A stretch of 60,000 nt of DNA, from assembly GCF_029227915.1 (NCBI RefSeq), contig NC_079885.1, forward strand, positions 25,857,001-25,917,000, in the 5' to 3' direction. Source of the stretch: Hydractinia symbiolongicarpus. Taxonomy: Eukaryota; Cnidaria; Hydrozoa; Anthoathecata; Hydractiniidae. The translations under genes and the position numbers were made by a program. This document shows, in pieces, positions 19,583-30,294 of the stretch. Each line of letters starts with the position of its first letter. Position 1 is the stretch's first letter. The notes below the pieces were generated by a model that saw only the letters and a list, made by a program, of their open reading frames with translations, did no database searches and was not told the DNA's origin.

Positions 19583-22569
19583 GTAAGTTTGGTTGTTTTT
19601 AAATGTCTAGCAGTTTTTATTGAATGCAATGGTTCGCCCAGAAAGTATTTTTCCGAAAAGTTTTTATACATTGACCTAAGTTGTAACACTCTTTCTCCGT
19701 GTAATCTTGTTTTAGTACAACAACAACGAGGCTCAAAATAACGCTGCCAGCGATCATGCATACTGTTATCCAAACGTTCCTTCCACCTAAGGGACCTTTT
19801 TAAACAAAATAAGACTAGTAAAAACAATGAATTCAAAACGACTTTTGCAACTACCCTGCACCGAGAATAACACGCAAAAGTATTCCCTTGTCGCCAATAT
19901 AAATAATTGTGAATTCGTACACGTGTTTGCTACAACAACCGATGATTTTATCGCTTGCCAGTCTGCCTTATGTCAGCTTCAACACGGGAAAAATTAAATA
20001 TAAAAGGTATGTTAAAGTTATGTTAGAAAACAGAATTGCAAATTGACCATTAGTACCGCGTAAAAGGTGCGTGTGCTTTTTCTTGCTTAAGCAACTTGAC
20101 TTAACGTTAGTAGCAAATTTTGCCGTCGATAGATATGCTTTCACAATCTGCAAAGAAATATGGTATTTGTAGATGCACTCTATGGAGCAATAAATAGTGG
20201 AAGATAACCCCTTTTAACTTAGGATGTAATCGCCCATTGTTTCCTTATTTAGATTGAATGAAAGTGCTTCGCTTTGCATCCATTTGTTAGTGTGTAAGGA
20301 ATACGGAAAAGAAATTTATGATAATTTACAAAGCAACTGTTTTGAGCAGGTACGTTTTAATTCTTAACTAAAATTGTCATTGTAGCGAATGTTAATATAA
20401 GCAGAAAATGTAACCTTTTTTGCTTCAGGATGGATATGGTAGTGACAAATCTGATTACGAGAGTGACCAGCAATACGAGGACGATTTGGATAATAACGAT
20501 GACCCAACAAATCAACCTCAGTTGGGCTTGCAAGAGTCACAGGTAATGTGTGCAATGAAATTTTTGTTTCAATACATTATTTTATTGTTTGATATTTTTT
20601 TATATAAGAACACGTTTTTAGCGGGAAGAAGTATTTGATCCAGCAGCTGGCGCTTGAAGTTTCAAGTCGGATTATGGATACCTGGTAGAAGAAGAGGCGG
20701 ATTCAGTTAAATTAAGCACGAACGCTACTAAACAAAAGGAGTTTTTCAGAAACTCATTTAAAGATGTTGAAAATTTTTATCCTTTCGTCAAAGAAAAAAA
20801 TTGCAATTGTCAAGTAAGTTGTGCATAGTTCACAATAAGCTGTTTGGTTATTGCATCCATCATGAGAGTAAAGTTTGCGCATTACATGGTATTATACCAT
20901 GTTTAATTTACAAACTTGTTTGTGCAAACGGAGGTTGCTCTTTCATTTGGAGGGGGCAAGAAGAATGTATTTTCCGCTTTAAATCTATTTGCACAGGAAA
21001 CAAAATAGGCTGGTACTACATTCAACTTGTAACAACAACACGATCTAACTTCACTGCGTTTTGTACCGCGCTTAATTTTGTTTATAGATTATCTTCAGAG
21101 AAATTTATGGATCCGAAATCTTTCCGTAATTGGTGGTTTTCATGGGCATCGCATCAACAGATAGATTTCAGGCAGTAATGTTTTTCTTGTGGTACGTGTC
21201 CGCGTATACTAGCTTGTGATGGAACTACAATTGCCCCAAGTTCCACGTTGGTGAAAGTTGAACCAATCGATCACTCACATCATAATTATAATGGACAGAC
21301 GACCAGAAAACTAGATCGCTGCTTCATCTCTTCACTAAAAGATGATAACGAAATTTCCAAAAATGCCGTCAAGCTTGCCAACACATCAAATATATCTGCA
21401 ACATAAAAGAAAATAAATTAGAAAGATATATTACCTTCACTTAAAAAGGATATCAGAGATCAACTTCTTATTTCATTCATAGCTCCAGAATGTGTTCCCT
21501 TGTTTACAAGATTGTTTTTTCTACTTGTCGTTTTAAGCACCAATCCGGTCATTAATACCCCTATCTGTTGCAACTGAAGTGGAAAGACTATGTCTGGCTT
21601 CAGAAGAAGGAAAAGCTGTGAATGCAATTTCCGTAACAAAAAAAGTACGCCAAATTGCTCCTGTTTTTATTGATTTTATCACAGCGTCGTATAACGATTG
21701 TTTTGTTTCAATTGATGACGACTGCTTAAATTTGATACGTCTTTTACACCGAATTGAGGAATACCGATTAACTTTGGTAGATGAGGCGCCAGCTATTCCG
21801 ATCGAAGGTATTTACAATCTTCCACAACTTGGCCGTGCCTACTACTTTCGCCCTGATGGTTACGAAGTCAGACAAACAGGAAATTTGAAATTCATGGTGC
21901 TGATAATATCTCGGACTCGAAATGCCGTAGAAATTATCCAGTTGTCACAAATAAAGCCCTAACCTTTATATTCCTATGGTTTTGATTGTTACGGCTTTCA
22001 CATTATTAATGGGCAGGAAGGCAGAAAAGACCCAGCAAACTCGTTGTATCGCCATCTGGAATACGCACCAGAAGTCCTGCATTTTGACTTTGCTTGTGGG
22101 CTAGAAGAATATTTCTTAAACCGAGAAAGTGGTATGTAAAAGATACACGCTTTTATCACAACATATTCCACAGCTACAACCACAAATGTAGTAGCGTGTA
22201 CAAATCTAGTTACTGGCCTTGAAGGAGTTAACTCTTCCATATGTGAGCAGTTTAACAGTTTTCTCCAGGACATTAAAGGATCGGCACGACATATGTCACA
22301 GCCAAGGTTTATTTTTATGTGCAATACATGATTTATATTTGGAATAAGAAAAAATGTACTTCCTTTGAACGCAAAGTAAAAACCGCTATCAAAGGAACTC
22401 TTTAGTGACATTTTTAACTGCTTGTATATATACTCATTCTAGCAGTATAAAATAGAAAAACAATTTAAATGTATCACATGCTATAGTGCCTTATACTTAA
22501 CGCCATCACAAGTTTAAGGCAAGAAATTCTCGCGAGAAGGAATGTTCGCCTAAAAATTTTATGACTGTA

Positions 22570-22830
22570 AATTTCCTGTTCAGGCCAAAATTCAACGAAA
22601 CAAGACAAACGGAGTGCGTATAACCAATAATATCATAGCATAGACCTCTATTCGGAACTTTTTCTTCTGAAAATTGTTTTGCAGGCTAAATTCAATGAGA
22701 CAAGACAAATGGAGTGCGTATAACCAATAATATCATAGCATAGACCTATATTCGGAACTTTTTCTTCTGAAAATTTCTTTTTCAGGCTAAAACTCAACGA
22801 AACAAGACAAACGGAGTGTGTAGAAGAAAA
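22570..22830. repeat. Tandem repeat, about 104-bp unit
   Basis: About 2.4 copies. Units share acaagacaaacggagtgcgt, taccaataatatcatagcat and ttcggaactttttcttctga with few differences, so the duplication is fairly recent. The third unit departs after gagtgtgta. Confidence 0.85.
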
Positions 22831-23154
22831 AATATATGGCACACAAGAGCAACGAAAAAAATAGGGAACAAAATCAAGCCTTAGTTCAACAAAACAAGAA
22901 AGAGTATGCATAACGAAAGAGAACATAAACTAATCTTGGATTTTCTCCACAGGGGAAATGCCACGGGACTGACACAGGCTTACTACTAGTAGTACCGGCA
23001 TCTCTACTATTCCCGCTTTTTGGCACGTGTTGAAAAAATAACGTCTCCCTAATAATCTCGCCTGCGTAGTAAAATTTAAGGTTAAAACGTCAATCCCACA
23101 AGCGGGAATAACAGAGTAAATAAGGTAGGCATAAACTGCCAAAACAACCTAATG

Positions 23155-23460
23155 TAATGTGTATGGATTGCTTCTAGAAAAAGGAATTCTCTTTAAAATG
23201 TTTCGCACAGCCCTTCTTCAGAAATTCAATGAATATCATGTGTATGGATGCTTTTTGACCTGGAATTCTCTCCTAAATGTTTTGTATATACATGCCTTGA
23301 TAAAACAACAAAATTTCAGATTGCTTTTAGAAACGGGAATTCTCTTCAAAATGTTTCGCAAAACCCTTATTTAGAAATGTAAACTGATGTATGTGTAAGA
23401 ACTGCTTCTTTACCTGGGAATTCTCTCCTGAGAACGTATCGCATAGGCATAATTTTCTAA
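23155..23460. repeat. Degenerate tandem repeat, about 60-100-bp units
   Basis: Four degenerate copies built around ggaattctctttaaaatgtt and a preceding attgcttctagaaa block. Spacing is irregular. No coding signal is seen. Confidence 0.6.
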
Positions 23461-24180
23461 AACCACTGAATCTCATATATTACACAATTTACGTTGTCTT
23501 ATACATACAACGACTAAGTAAATATCAGTAAGAACAATATCAAACATGAAAATTATGGTGTGACCATGTCTGTGGTATTAGGTTTGGTTCATCTATTGGA
23601 GATAAACTATAATGTTGCAATTTAATGTCAATAAAGCTGCAGTAATTAATAGTCAGATAAACTCGCGCAAAAATGGTTTACAAATTAACCATCAATAAGC
23701 TTCTATTGTATTCTAGGACACTTTGTTTCCTACTGTTCTCGCAATGGCAAAACTGTTCTACATAAATAAAAAACACAACATGGCAAAACAAAACTAGAAA
23801 TTTAATTTAGTATATACAAAAAATACATTAATCTCGTCAAAATATTTAAAACTCCCTAAAATAGTTATGTGAAACTTTAACAAAATATATTGAAAGTTTC
23901 CTCAAAAAATTATTTTTTAACATTCATAATAAATAGATTTAGAAACATCTATAGTACAAGCAAAAAAGTTACAGAAAATTTAAAAAGTTACACCAAGCAT
24001 TAGAGCATTGTAGCCTGTTATTTATAATCTCTGCCTCTGTTTATGTGTCTACATGTGTACGAATATATTGTGACGCAAAACCACAATATTTACGTTGCAC
24101 TGAAACTTCTATACTACACATTTTTTACAGATGTGGCCCACAATGATAAAGTTGTCTAAAGACTTGGGGTTTATTCTGGG
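23461..24180. other. No gene seen
   Basis: AT-rich sequence with no recognised domain or repeat structure. It ends in a (TTA)n/(TTG) microsatellite at about 24196-24242. Confidence 0.6.
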
Positions 24181-24249
24181 TCGGCCACGTAAGATATATA
24201 TTATTGTTATTATTATTATTATTTTTATTACTATTATTATTATGAGAAT

Positions 24250-24945
24250 GAAAATTACAAAGTGCACGCACAATAATAAATTCGACCAGTTAAGTCTTAA
24301 AATTTAAATTCTAGAGGTTTTGCTCCTCTAAAGAATATGCTCATATAAATGAACACAATTCTTCCTTTTTCCAAGGAGGTAATTGGCACAAAAATTAAAC
24401 AAACAGACAGAGAGAGTAGGACAGGACTTCTGTAAAGGGTACAAGGGTTTCGACTCATATTCCTGAACCAAGGTACCCAAAATGTCTAGCTGAGTCACCT
24501 CATAAGAGGTCTGCGAACAGTCTTCAGCAGGAACTAGACATTTCTTTCATCCATAACTTTTCATCTGTCCTACTCTGTACAATCTTGTGTGACTGGGAAA
24601 AGAAGTGGAGTCGTCACTCTCCAAAGATAAGACCAGTGCAGTCAAACCCCCTTGCTGATATAATTTTTATTTTGTTTTTGTTTTTTTGTTTTTTGTTTTT
24701 TGACTGGGGTAATAAGTGGAGTCGTCACTCTCCAAAGATAGGACCTGGTACAGTCAAACCCCCTTGCTGGCGTAATTTTTTTTTTGTTTTTCGCTTTTAT
24801 TTTAACTAGGGTAATAAGTGGAGTCGTCACTCTCCAAAGACAAGACAACAAAAAATAAATAAATAAAAATAATAAAAAAAATAATAATAATAAAAAAAAA
24901 AAATAAAAAAAATATAAGAATAGTCAAACCCCCTTGCTGACATAA
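24250..24945 (+). repeat. Hairpin-rich repeat family, copy with three tandem units
   Basis: In order: a start block gaatgaaaattacaaagtgc; the hairpin ctagaggttttgctcctcta; a three-way-junction candidate at 24479-24543; then three tandem ~90-100-bp units (about 24585-24850), each holding gtggagtcgtcactctccaa, and a fourth partial one before the USP frame. A-rich and T-rich spacers separate the units. The order, read away from the USP frame, is the mirror image of that at 39556-44310, so USP and repeats form one architecture. Confidence 0.8.
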
Positions 24946-24952
24946 GCCGGAA

Positions 24953-25800
24953 GTTGTGGTGCTGACTGCAATTGACCTAACCTCTTCAAGGAAAAGGATG
25001 TAAGGTTGTACACCATTGAACAAGCTTTGTTTGCAAGGGACCACTGCTCTGTCGTTGCAATGAAACCACTTACCATGCACTTGGTTATAAGCAACAGTAG
25101 TGTAATGGCCATTGTTCAAATCTCCGGAGTGGTTAATTACAGCCCTTAAGTTGTAGTGCTTGCGACAACAGACTTCACTGTCTACAGTGATAGGTATAGA
25201 GACGGTGCCCGGGTAAGATGTGACAGGAGAACAAACCTTAGACACAAGACCTTTGTTATAGGCAAAGCGCTTTAATTGCAGAACCAAAATTGAACTGCAC
25301 TCTGCGACCTCTTTTTCAACTGTTGCAGTTTTGTAACTATTGCAGCAGTGACAGAAGTACGAGTTGACACCTGATAATTCTTCGTTCTACAAAAAGTTAT
25401 CTATTGAAGATTGTACAGTCGATGTCAAGGGCAGTTGAAGAAATGGACTTACTTGCTCAGAGGGGCTAATATTATTGCAAGCGCTGCAAGTAGTGCAGAT
25501 TTTCACACGAGTGTTGAATAATCTACAAAAGAAAGGAAAGGCTAAGGACAACTCTGGTATGAGATACTCAAGAATCTCTAGGGCATCTTGCTGAGAGAAC
25601 GGATTAAAAGCAGCCCCCTTTGCATTAGAAACATGGCCTGCATTTAGAAATGAAGAAGTGACAGATATGGTGATTGGGCATATATCCTGCATTTCTGTAC
25701 GTATTCTAAAGTTTTTCCATCCATCTTTATTAACCAAACACAAAATCAAAAGGTCTAATACGAAATTTAGGAGTTTTGATATTTTGCCATAGAACAGATC
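24953..25800 (-). pseudogene. USP-type ubiquitin hydrolase, repeat-associated copy 1
   Basis: Cysteine-protease deubiquitinase domain on the minus strand. Upstream part (25749-25387): PFSQQDALEILEYLI, the CxxC of a zinc finger (KICTTCSACNN), QVSPFLQLPL. A TAG at 25387-25389 interrupts the frame, which then continues in phase with EELSGVNSYFCHCCNS, LVLQLKRFAYNKG and the histidine box NNGHYTTVAYNQVHGKWFHC, ending near FLEEV. USPs remove ubiquitin from substrates. The catalytic Cys box (GNTCYMN-like) was not found upstream, where reading frames decay after about 25800. The frame runs without stop into the adjoining repeat. One nonsense codon and the missing Cys box suggest a dead copy, unless an upstream exon exists beyond the decayed part. 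Confidence 0.75.
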
Positions 25801-26960
25801 AAATAGAATAGACAGAATTCCTTAGTATACTATCAGAGGATTCCAAAATCCAAAACATATATACAGTAACTAGCCTAAATGAAACGTAAACAAAGTTAAT
25901 CAATGAATAACATTTAAGGAATGAGAACCCACACTGCACATAATATGGGGATCAATAAACTTACATGCTTAAATCCTTAAAAGTATACTGCAAGGGGAAC
26001 AATGATGGAGAAGATCAGTTAGAATAATACCTGACACATTTTTCTTGTCATATTAACAAAAAAATTTTTTAACAAGCCTAGGTTGAGCATAGAAAATCCA
26101 AGTCCAAAAGGCTGCTTCGTGTAGCTAATTCTTACAAGTATATAAATAATTCATGTAGCTACATATTGACTGGCAGAATTTCTGCTGCATCATTTTTCAC
26201 CTCCTTCATATGTAAACAGAACCAGTCACATTTATGCATGGTCTGAAAGTGATGAATGTTAGATGTATCCAGAATAAATGAACACACATCACATTCACAT
26301 ATAAGGCAAATGAAGGAAACTGAATGAATTAAGTATTAATTTAAGTATTAATTCTAGCTTTGTCTGTTGGTTTATTATTACTCTTGCTGTATACTTGCGT
26401 CGTGATTTTTGTAGCGTGAGCCTACAACACAATGCATACAAAGAATGTTTTGTTAAGAGGGATGGATATGAATAACATGCAAATCAATTAATAATCATAA
26501 AAATATACCACACAAGAAATGCTTCTTTACATACAATATATAATTTCATTCTGATAAATATGTTGCTGTTCTGCATGTTCCTAACTTATGTTTCGAGAAT
26601 ACAAGATGCAGTTTGCATTGGTATAGCTAAATACCCTAGTCAAGTTAACATTCTTTAGCTAGCTACTTTTTAATTTGTTATTTTCACACAAAGCTAGCTG
26701 GCAAAGTGAATAACACTGCAATCTATTAATTAATTTCCTGAAACATTGAGTCTTATTAGGCACTCGCTTTACTTTACTTTACATTGCTGTTCTCACACTG
26801 TATGGGCTTTACGAAGCCATGTCCAAATTCCCTCTGGTTTGTTTACTTTCTCTTTGCAGGACAACTGCGCCATTTTCAAAAACGTTGACGTTCAACCAAT
26901 CACATCAATCCATTCATAAACATTACATCATAGATATAGAAGCGATATAGCGGTGTCCTG
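25801..26960. other. No gene seen
   Basis: AT-rich with no recognised domain. It may include the decayed 5' part of the USP gene. A short direct repeat (ttaagtattaatt, twice) lies near 26329-26352. Confidence 0.5.
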
Positions 26961-26963
26961 TGT

Positions 26964-27370
26964 GTGATTGATGGCAAAGTGCAACTTCCACCTTTACATC
27001 CTTATCCACCTAAATTAGGCAATTCCAAACTAGCTAAAAAATTTCTCTACCTTTTTAGATGCTATAATAATTCTTTTACTTTTGCTTTTCTGGTTGCAAA
27101 TATTCGCCTTTCTCCAGGACACGCCCCCCCCCCCTGTTTTAGAATTTGTGGCCAGACTATTCATAGATTTCGTACTTTGCATATATCCGATAAAAACACA
27201 GTGACTTCTTACAGCCACTTGTATATTATTGACGCAGCCACTTCCGTAAATATTCGCATAAACCACCCTACCAATAATCAATGCACAGGGGAATGATGAG
27301 CACTGTGCAAACTGTCCTTTCGCCTTTTGCAGCAGCTTATCGCATTATGGCTACTATCAAACAGCAATAA
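26964..27370 (+). pseudogene. Helitron replication protein fragment
   Basis: The frame 26964-27296 has GKVQLPPLHPYPP, FRCYNNSFTFAFLVANI, FRICGQTIHRF, LYIIDA and INHPTNNQC. After a frame change comes LSPFAAAYRIM (to about 27360). This order (GKv.LPPL..PP, N.R.YNsaFaFaSlGa, FRIhGQiyHr, Q LYI.D, ..NpyaqayR.m) is the N-terminal region of Helitron proteins before the HUH nuclease and helicase. Helitrons move by rolling-circle replication. Only this short piece is present. A run of ten C at 27122-27131 may have disrupted the proline-rich turn. Confidence 0.7.
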
Positions 27371-28121
27371 CAGAAACAAGCTGTTTATAAAAACCAACCT
27401 TTTCTATTTTAATTTATTTTACTTTTACTTCTAACTTTTTAATTTTTTCTATAAAACGTTTTTGTTTTTTTTAAATCGATTTGTTGCTTGGCCGAGAGCT
27501 GCCATAGTATACCACAATGTATTCCGACTACATTAACACGTGCGCAAGTGATAACATGTTGAAAGGGGATTGAAACCAGTCCAGTACTAAAGTTTTACAA
27601 CACGTGCGCAGGAAGAAGCTAATTCAAAATAGTAACTCGAGAAGCAAGACGCAACAAAAAGAATTTTAACCCTAACACAAAGCAACTTCGAATCATTGTT
27701 TATGTGAACTGAAACGAAAATGCGGTTTTAGATGAGCTACTTTTATACTAATATATTAAAAATTCTACTATTTACGGCAAAACTATAATTTGGATAGCCA
27801 TTTTTTCCCCGCAAAATATATCAAAATAAAGTAAAGTGAGTAATTAAAGATATTTATTAAAGACGTTACCAATGAATGAGATCTTTATAACAAAACAACT
27901 AGCTACCTATTGTCCCTTTCAGCTGCTATTACAGGTTTTAATCTTTCTACTATCTGTTTGTTTTATATAGAGACGTAAATAACCTGCCCATTGTCTAGTG
28001 TATCTAGGCAAAAACTACCCATTGGAGTTGCGTAAAATTCTTTCTTAAGAGTGTGAAACCATTTTTTCAAAAGACTGGTTTCTACTATACTATGAAAATT
28101 TTTATGCTTCTTTTATTCAGA
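27371..28121. other. No gene seen
   Basis: AT-rich, no recognised coding or repeat structure. Confidence 0.5.
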
Positions 28122-29025
28122 ATGACTGATTTTAAAGCTTTCCGAAAAGCCTTTGCTGCAAAAAGAACAAAACCAACCACGTCAGCTCGGAAGGGCAAGT
28201 TTGCAATAAAATAAAATAAATTTTGGATAGGCAAGAAATTGTAGAGCAAAAACTAAGGACTGACGTGCAAGGGAAGGCGCAAAAGGATGGGTCCGCACTT
28301 TGAGTACGAAGAAGTTTCAATTGAAAACATTAAAAAAGCATGTTTAAAATTTTTCCGCATAGCAAACTGTGATATGTTGGTTGGAGAAAGAGGTCCGGGC
28401 GCCAAAACACCTAACTTCGTTAAACATTATTTTTGTAGGATTTATGGAAAATAGACCAATCGATAAGTTATTTGATTCCATATCCCCGTCAAATTCAATT
28501 CTCCCATTAAATTCAAAACATCATTTAGTTTCTGAGAACTCTAATGAAAATCGAAAAAAAGTACTAATTAGTGAAAATAATGATAATAACCCACCTTCTG
28601 TTTCTGTTCCGAAAAGCTTATCACTAACTAAAATGGTTCGGCTAGGAAAAGTTGTGAAGAAGGAGTAGACATTAATAAAAATTCAGAAACGCAATATAGA
28701 TGCGATGTCCTGGTCATCAAGCATGAAAACTGACGAATTTGAAATTGAGAACAAAAGCTTTGGCAAAGAAAGTTTGAGGGAAGTTTTTAAAGCAGTATGT
28801 TTAGACAATCAACTTGAAAATAAAGAGAGGTTTGTCAAAAAATTTCTAAAGGGAACCGAGAATAACAGAGGTTTTTCTGCATAGCAAGAAGTACGAAGGA
28901 CAATACAAGCCCATTTACTCGCCAAAAATATTGCTCGCCAATTGGGCAACGAGTTAAATAAATCTGGGAATGACAAATATTACGGAGAGATTTTAGATAT
29001 CATGATGCATATTTGGGCATTTTAA
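28122..29025 (+). pseudogene. Unrecognised gene remnant(s), multicopy-type
   Basis: After an acceptor-like ttttattcag, ATG at 28122 opens FKAFRKAFAAKRTKP. Shifted frames follow with SIENIKKACLKFFRIANCDM and LVGERGPGAKTPNFVKHYF (about 28310-28430), a polar stretch (28440-28668), then MSWSSSMKTDEFEIE, NKERFVKKFLKGTE and LLAKNIARQLGNELNKSG (to about 29025). Several stops and frame changes. The second block resembles multicopy proteins of unknown function in cnidarian genomes. Later blocks could be a structural protein of the BEL element further on. No function is claimed. Confidence 0.35.
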
Positions 29026-30294
29026 ATGACGAATTTGTTGCAGTTTAAGTTTTTATACCAAACCACTTCGTTAAATATGTAAACAATGACGGAACAGAAA
29101 GCATACTACAAGACGACACCATGCTCAAAAAGCGGGAAACTTTACCTACGAGCAATCAGCGCAAATGCTTCTCCTAACAGATATACAAGAGATCGGCTAT
29201 AATTTAGTCGACCCAGAAATAGCTTCGAACCAGTTGGTAGATGAAAATAATTAACAATTGTTTGCTGTTGGGAGAATCTTTCTATGTTTGCCATTAACTC
29301 CTTTGTACAAGGACATACATGCAGCAGATTTTGCGTCGATTTACAACTTTTACCGTTTACAGAAAGCGACAGAAAAGATATAAAAAAGCACGTGTCGGCT
29401 CTAGATTACGTCTAACCAACTTTTATTTTATTTTATGACACGCTATATACTTTCTTTAGTTTAGTTGTAAAGTTTTTATGAATATATGTGGAGATAAAAA
29501 TCTCCGCGCGCATGCTTTATTCTTTCGTTGTGTTCGATTTATTTTCTTTTGTTCAATTACATAATCATTCAGTTAGTTTATTTATTGCCACAGAAAGCCG
29601 GCCTGAGAACTAAGTTTTAAATGAATTAATAATTATCATGCATGTGTTAAAATAGTTAATTAGTCTCCCCTTTTTTCTAAAATGCAAATAATGAATTACA
29701 TGAGAGACGATAGCTGGAAGGAGGGTGAGTCATTAAAATCTGATTTAACCAGGCTGGTGGAAAAGCGATTACGCCGGCCTAAGATCCTAGATTACATGAG
29801 AAGAAATTATGGCAATTAAGGTTGGAGTATACATACATTAGACAGAAGGTTAAATTTTTTCTCCATCAAATATATTGATTATAGAACTCCAATATGACTG
29901 AAGGTAGGGCATGTTCCCAGATCGGACTGGGTGTTTTTTAAAGTGACACCATCACTATGTGGCATTTCATGGAACTTCCACAATCGCCCCTTTAAACTAA
30001 GGTATGGTGGAGGACGTTCAACTCCTCTCTTGTCTCTTAAAAGGACCCATTCACCATAATATTAAGAAAAGAAACCTTAAATTTGAACAATGGAGCAGTG
30101 TTTCCATTGATAATGATACTAGCTTAATATCAGATAGTTGCAAGATAAATATCTGTTCCAAACAATACAGAGAATATATGGATTATCTAAAAAGAAATGA
30201 AGTGCCAAAGAATTACAAAACAAAACTTACGTAGTTGAATTATCCTTAGCGGGAAAATGACAACGCAGAAACACCCAGTGCGTATAATTGCTAC
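29026..30294. other. Possible 5' part of BEL copy b, unassigned
   Basis: No retroelement motif is found here. Around 29440-29560 lies LTR-like sequence (TATA-rich, then ctttattctttcg), but no second copy exists in the window to prove it. A frame at 30004-30234 (LKGPIHHNIKKRN) is unassigned. Confidence 0.3.

Larger units (their letters stand above)
17985..22410 (+). pseudogene. KDZ (Kyakuja-Dileera-Zisupton) transposase gene, multi-exon, decayed
   Basis: Plausible exons in order: 17985-18156 (ends KWK at a GTAATA donor); 18354-18738, in phase, with EGLGHASNWKKAL; 19156-19266; 19421-19582, with a CxC...CxxC zinc cluster; 20429-20542 (acidic, DKSDYESDQQYEDDLDN); 20622-20813. The transposase body follows in broken frames: CPRILACDGT (about 21200), then 21579-21962 with APVFIDFITASYND, GRAYYFRPDGYEVR, then YGFHIINGQEGRKDPANSLY and FDFACGLEEYFLNRE (21978-22130), FYHNIFHSYNHKC and GVNSSICEQFNSFLQDI (to about 22300). 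This order is that of KDZ/HMGXB3-related transposases, whose DDE-type core includes the DGT and FDFAC segments. Stops and frameshifts after 21400 show decay. The 5' exons are not independently recognised and are linked by phase and direction. Confidence 0.75.

Noticed and set aside
24479-24543. Hammerhead-like ribozyme on the minus strand of the junction (boxes ctgaaga and ctgatga before a covarying stem)
   Set aside because: The hammerhead core needs GAAA after stem II and a cleavable NUH. Here ACCTC follows, so the fold is three-way but not a hammerhead.
29400-29560. 5' LTR of BEL copy b
   Set aside because: Promoter-like, but with no second copy in the window and no primer site seen next to it.
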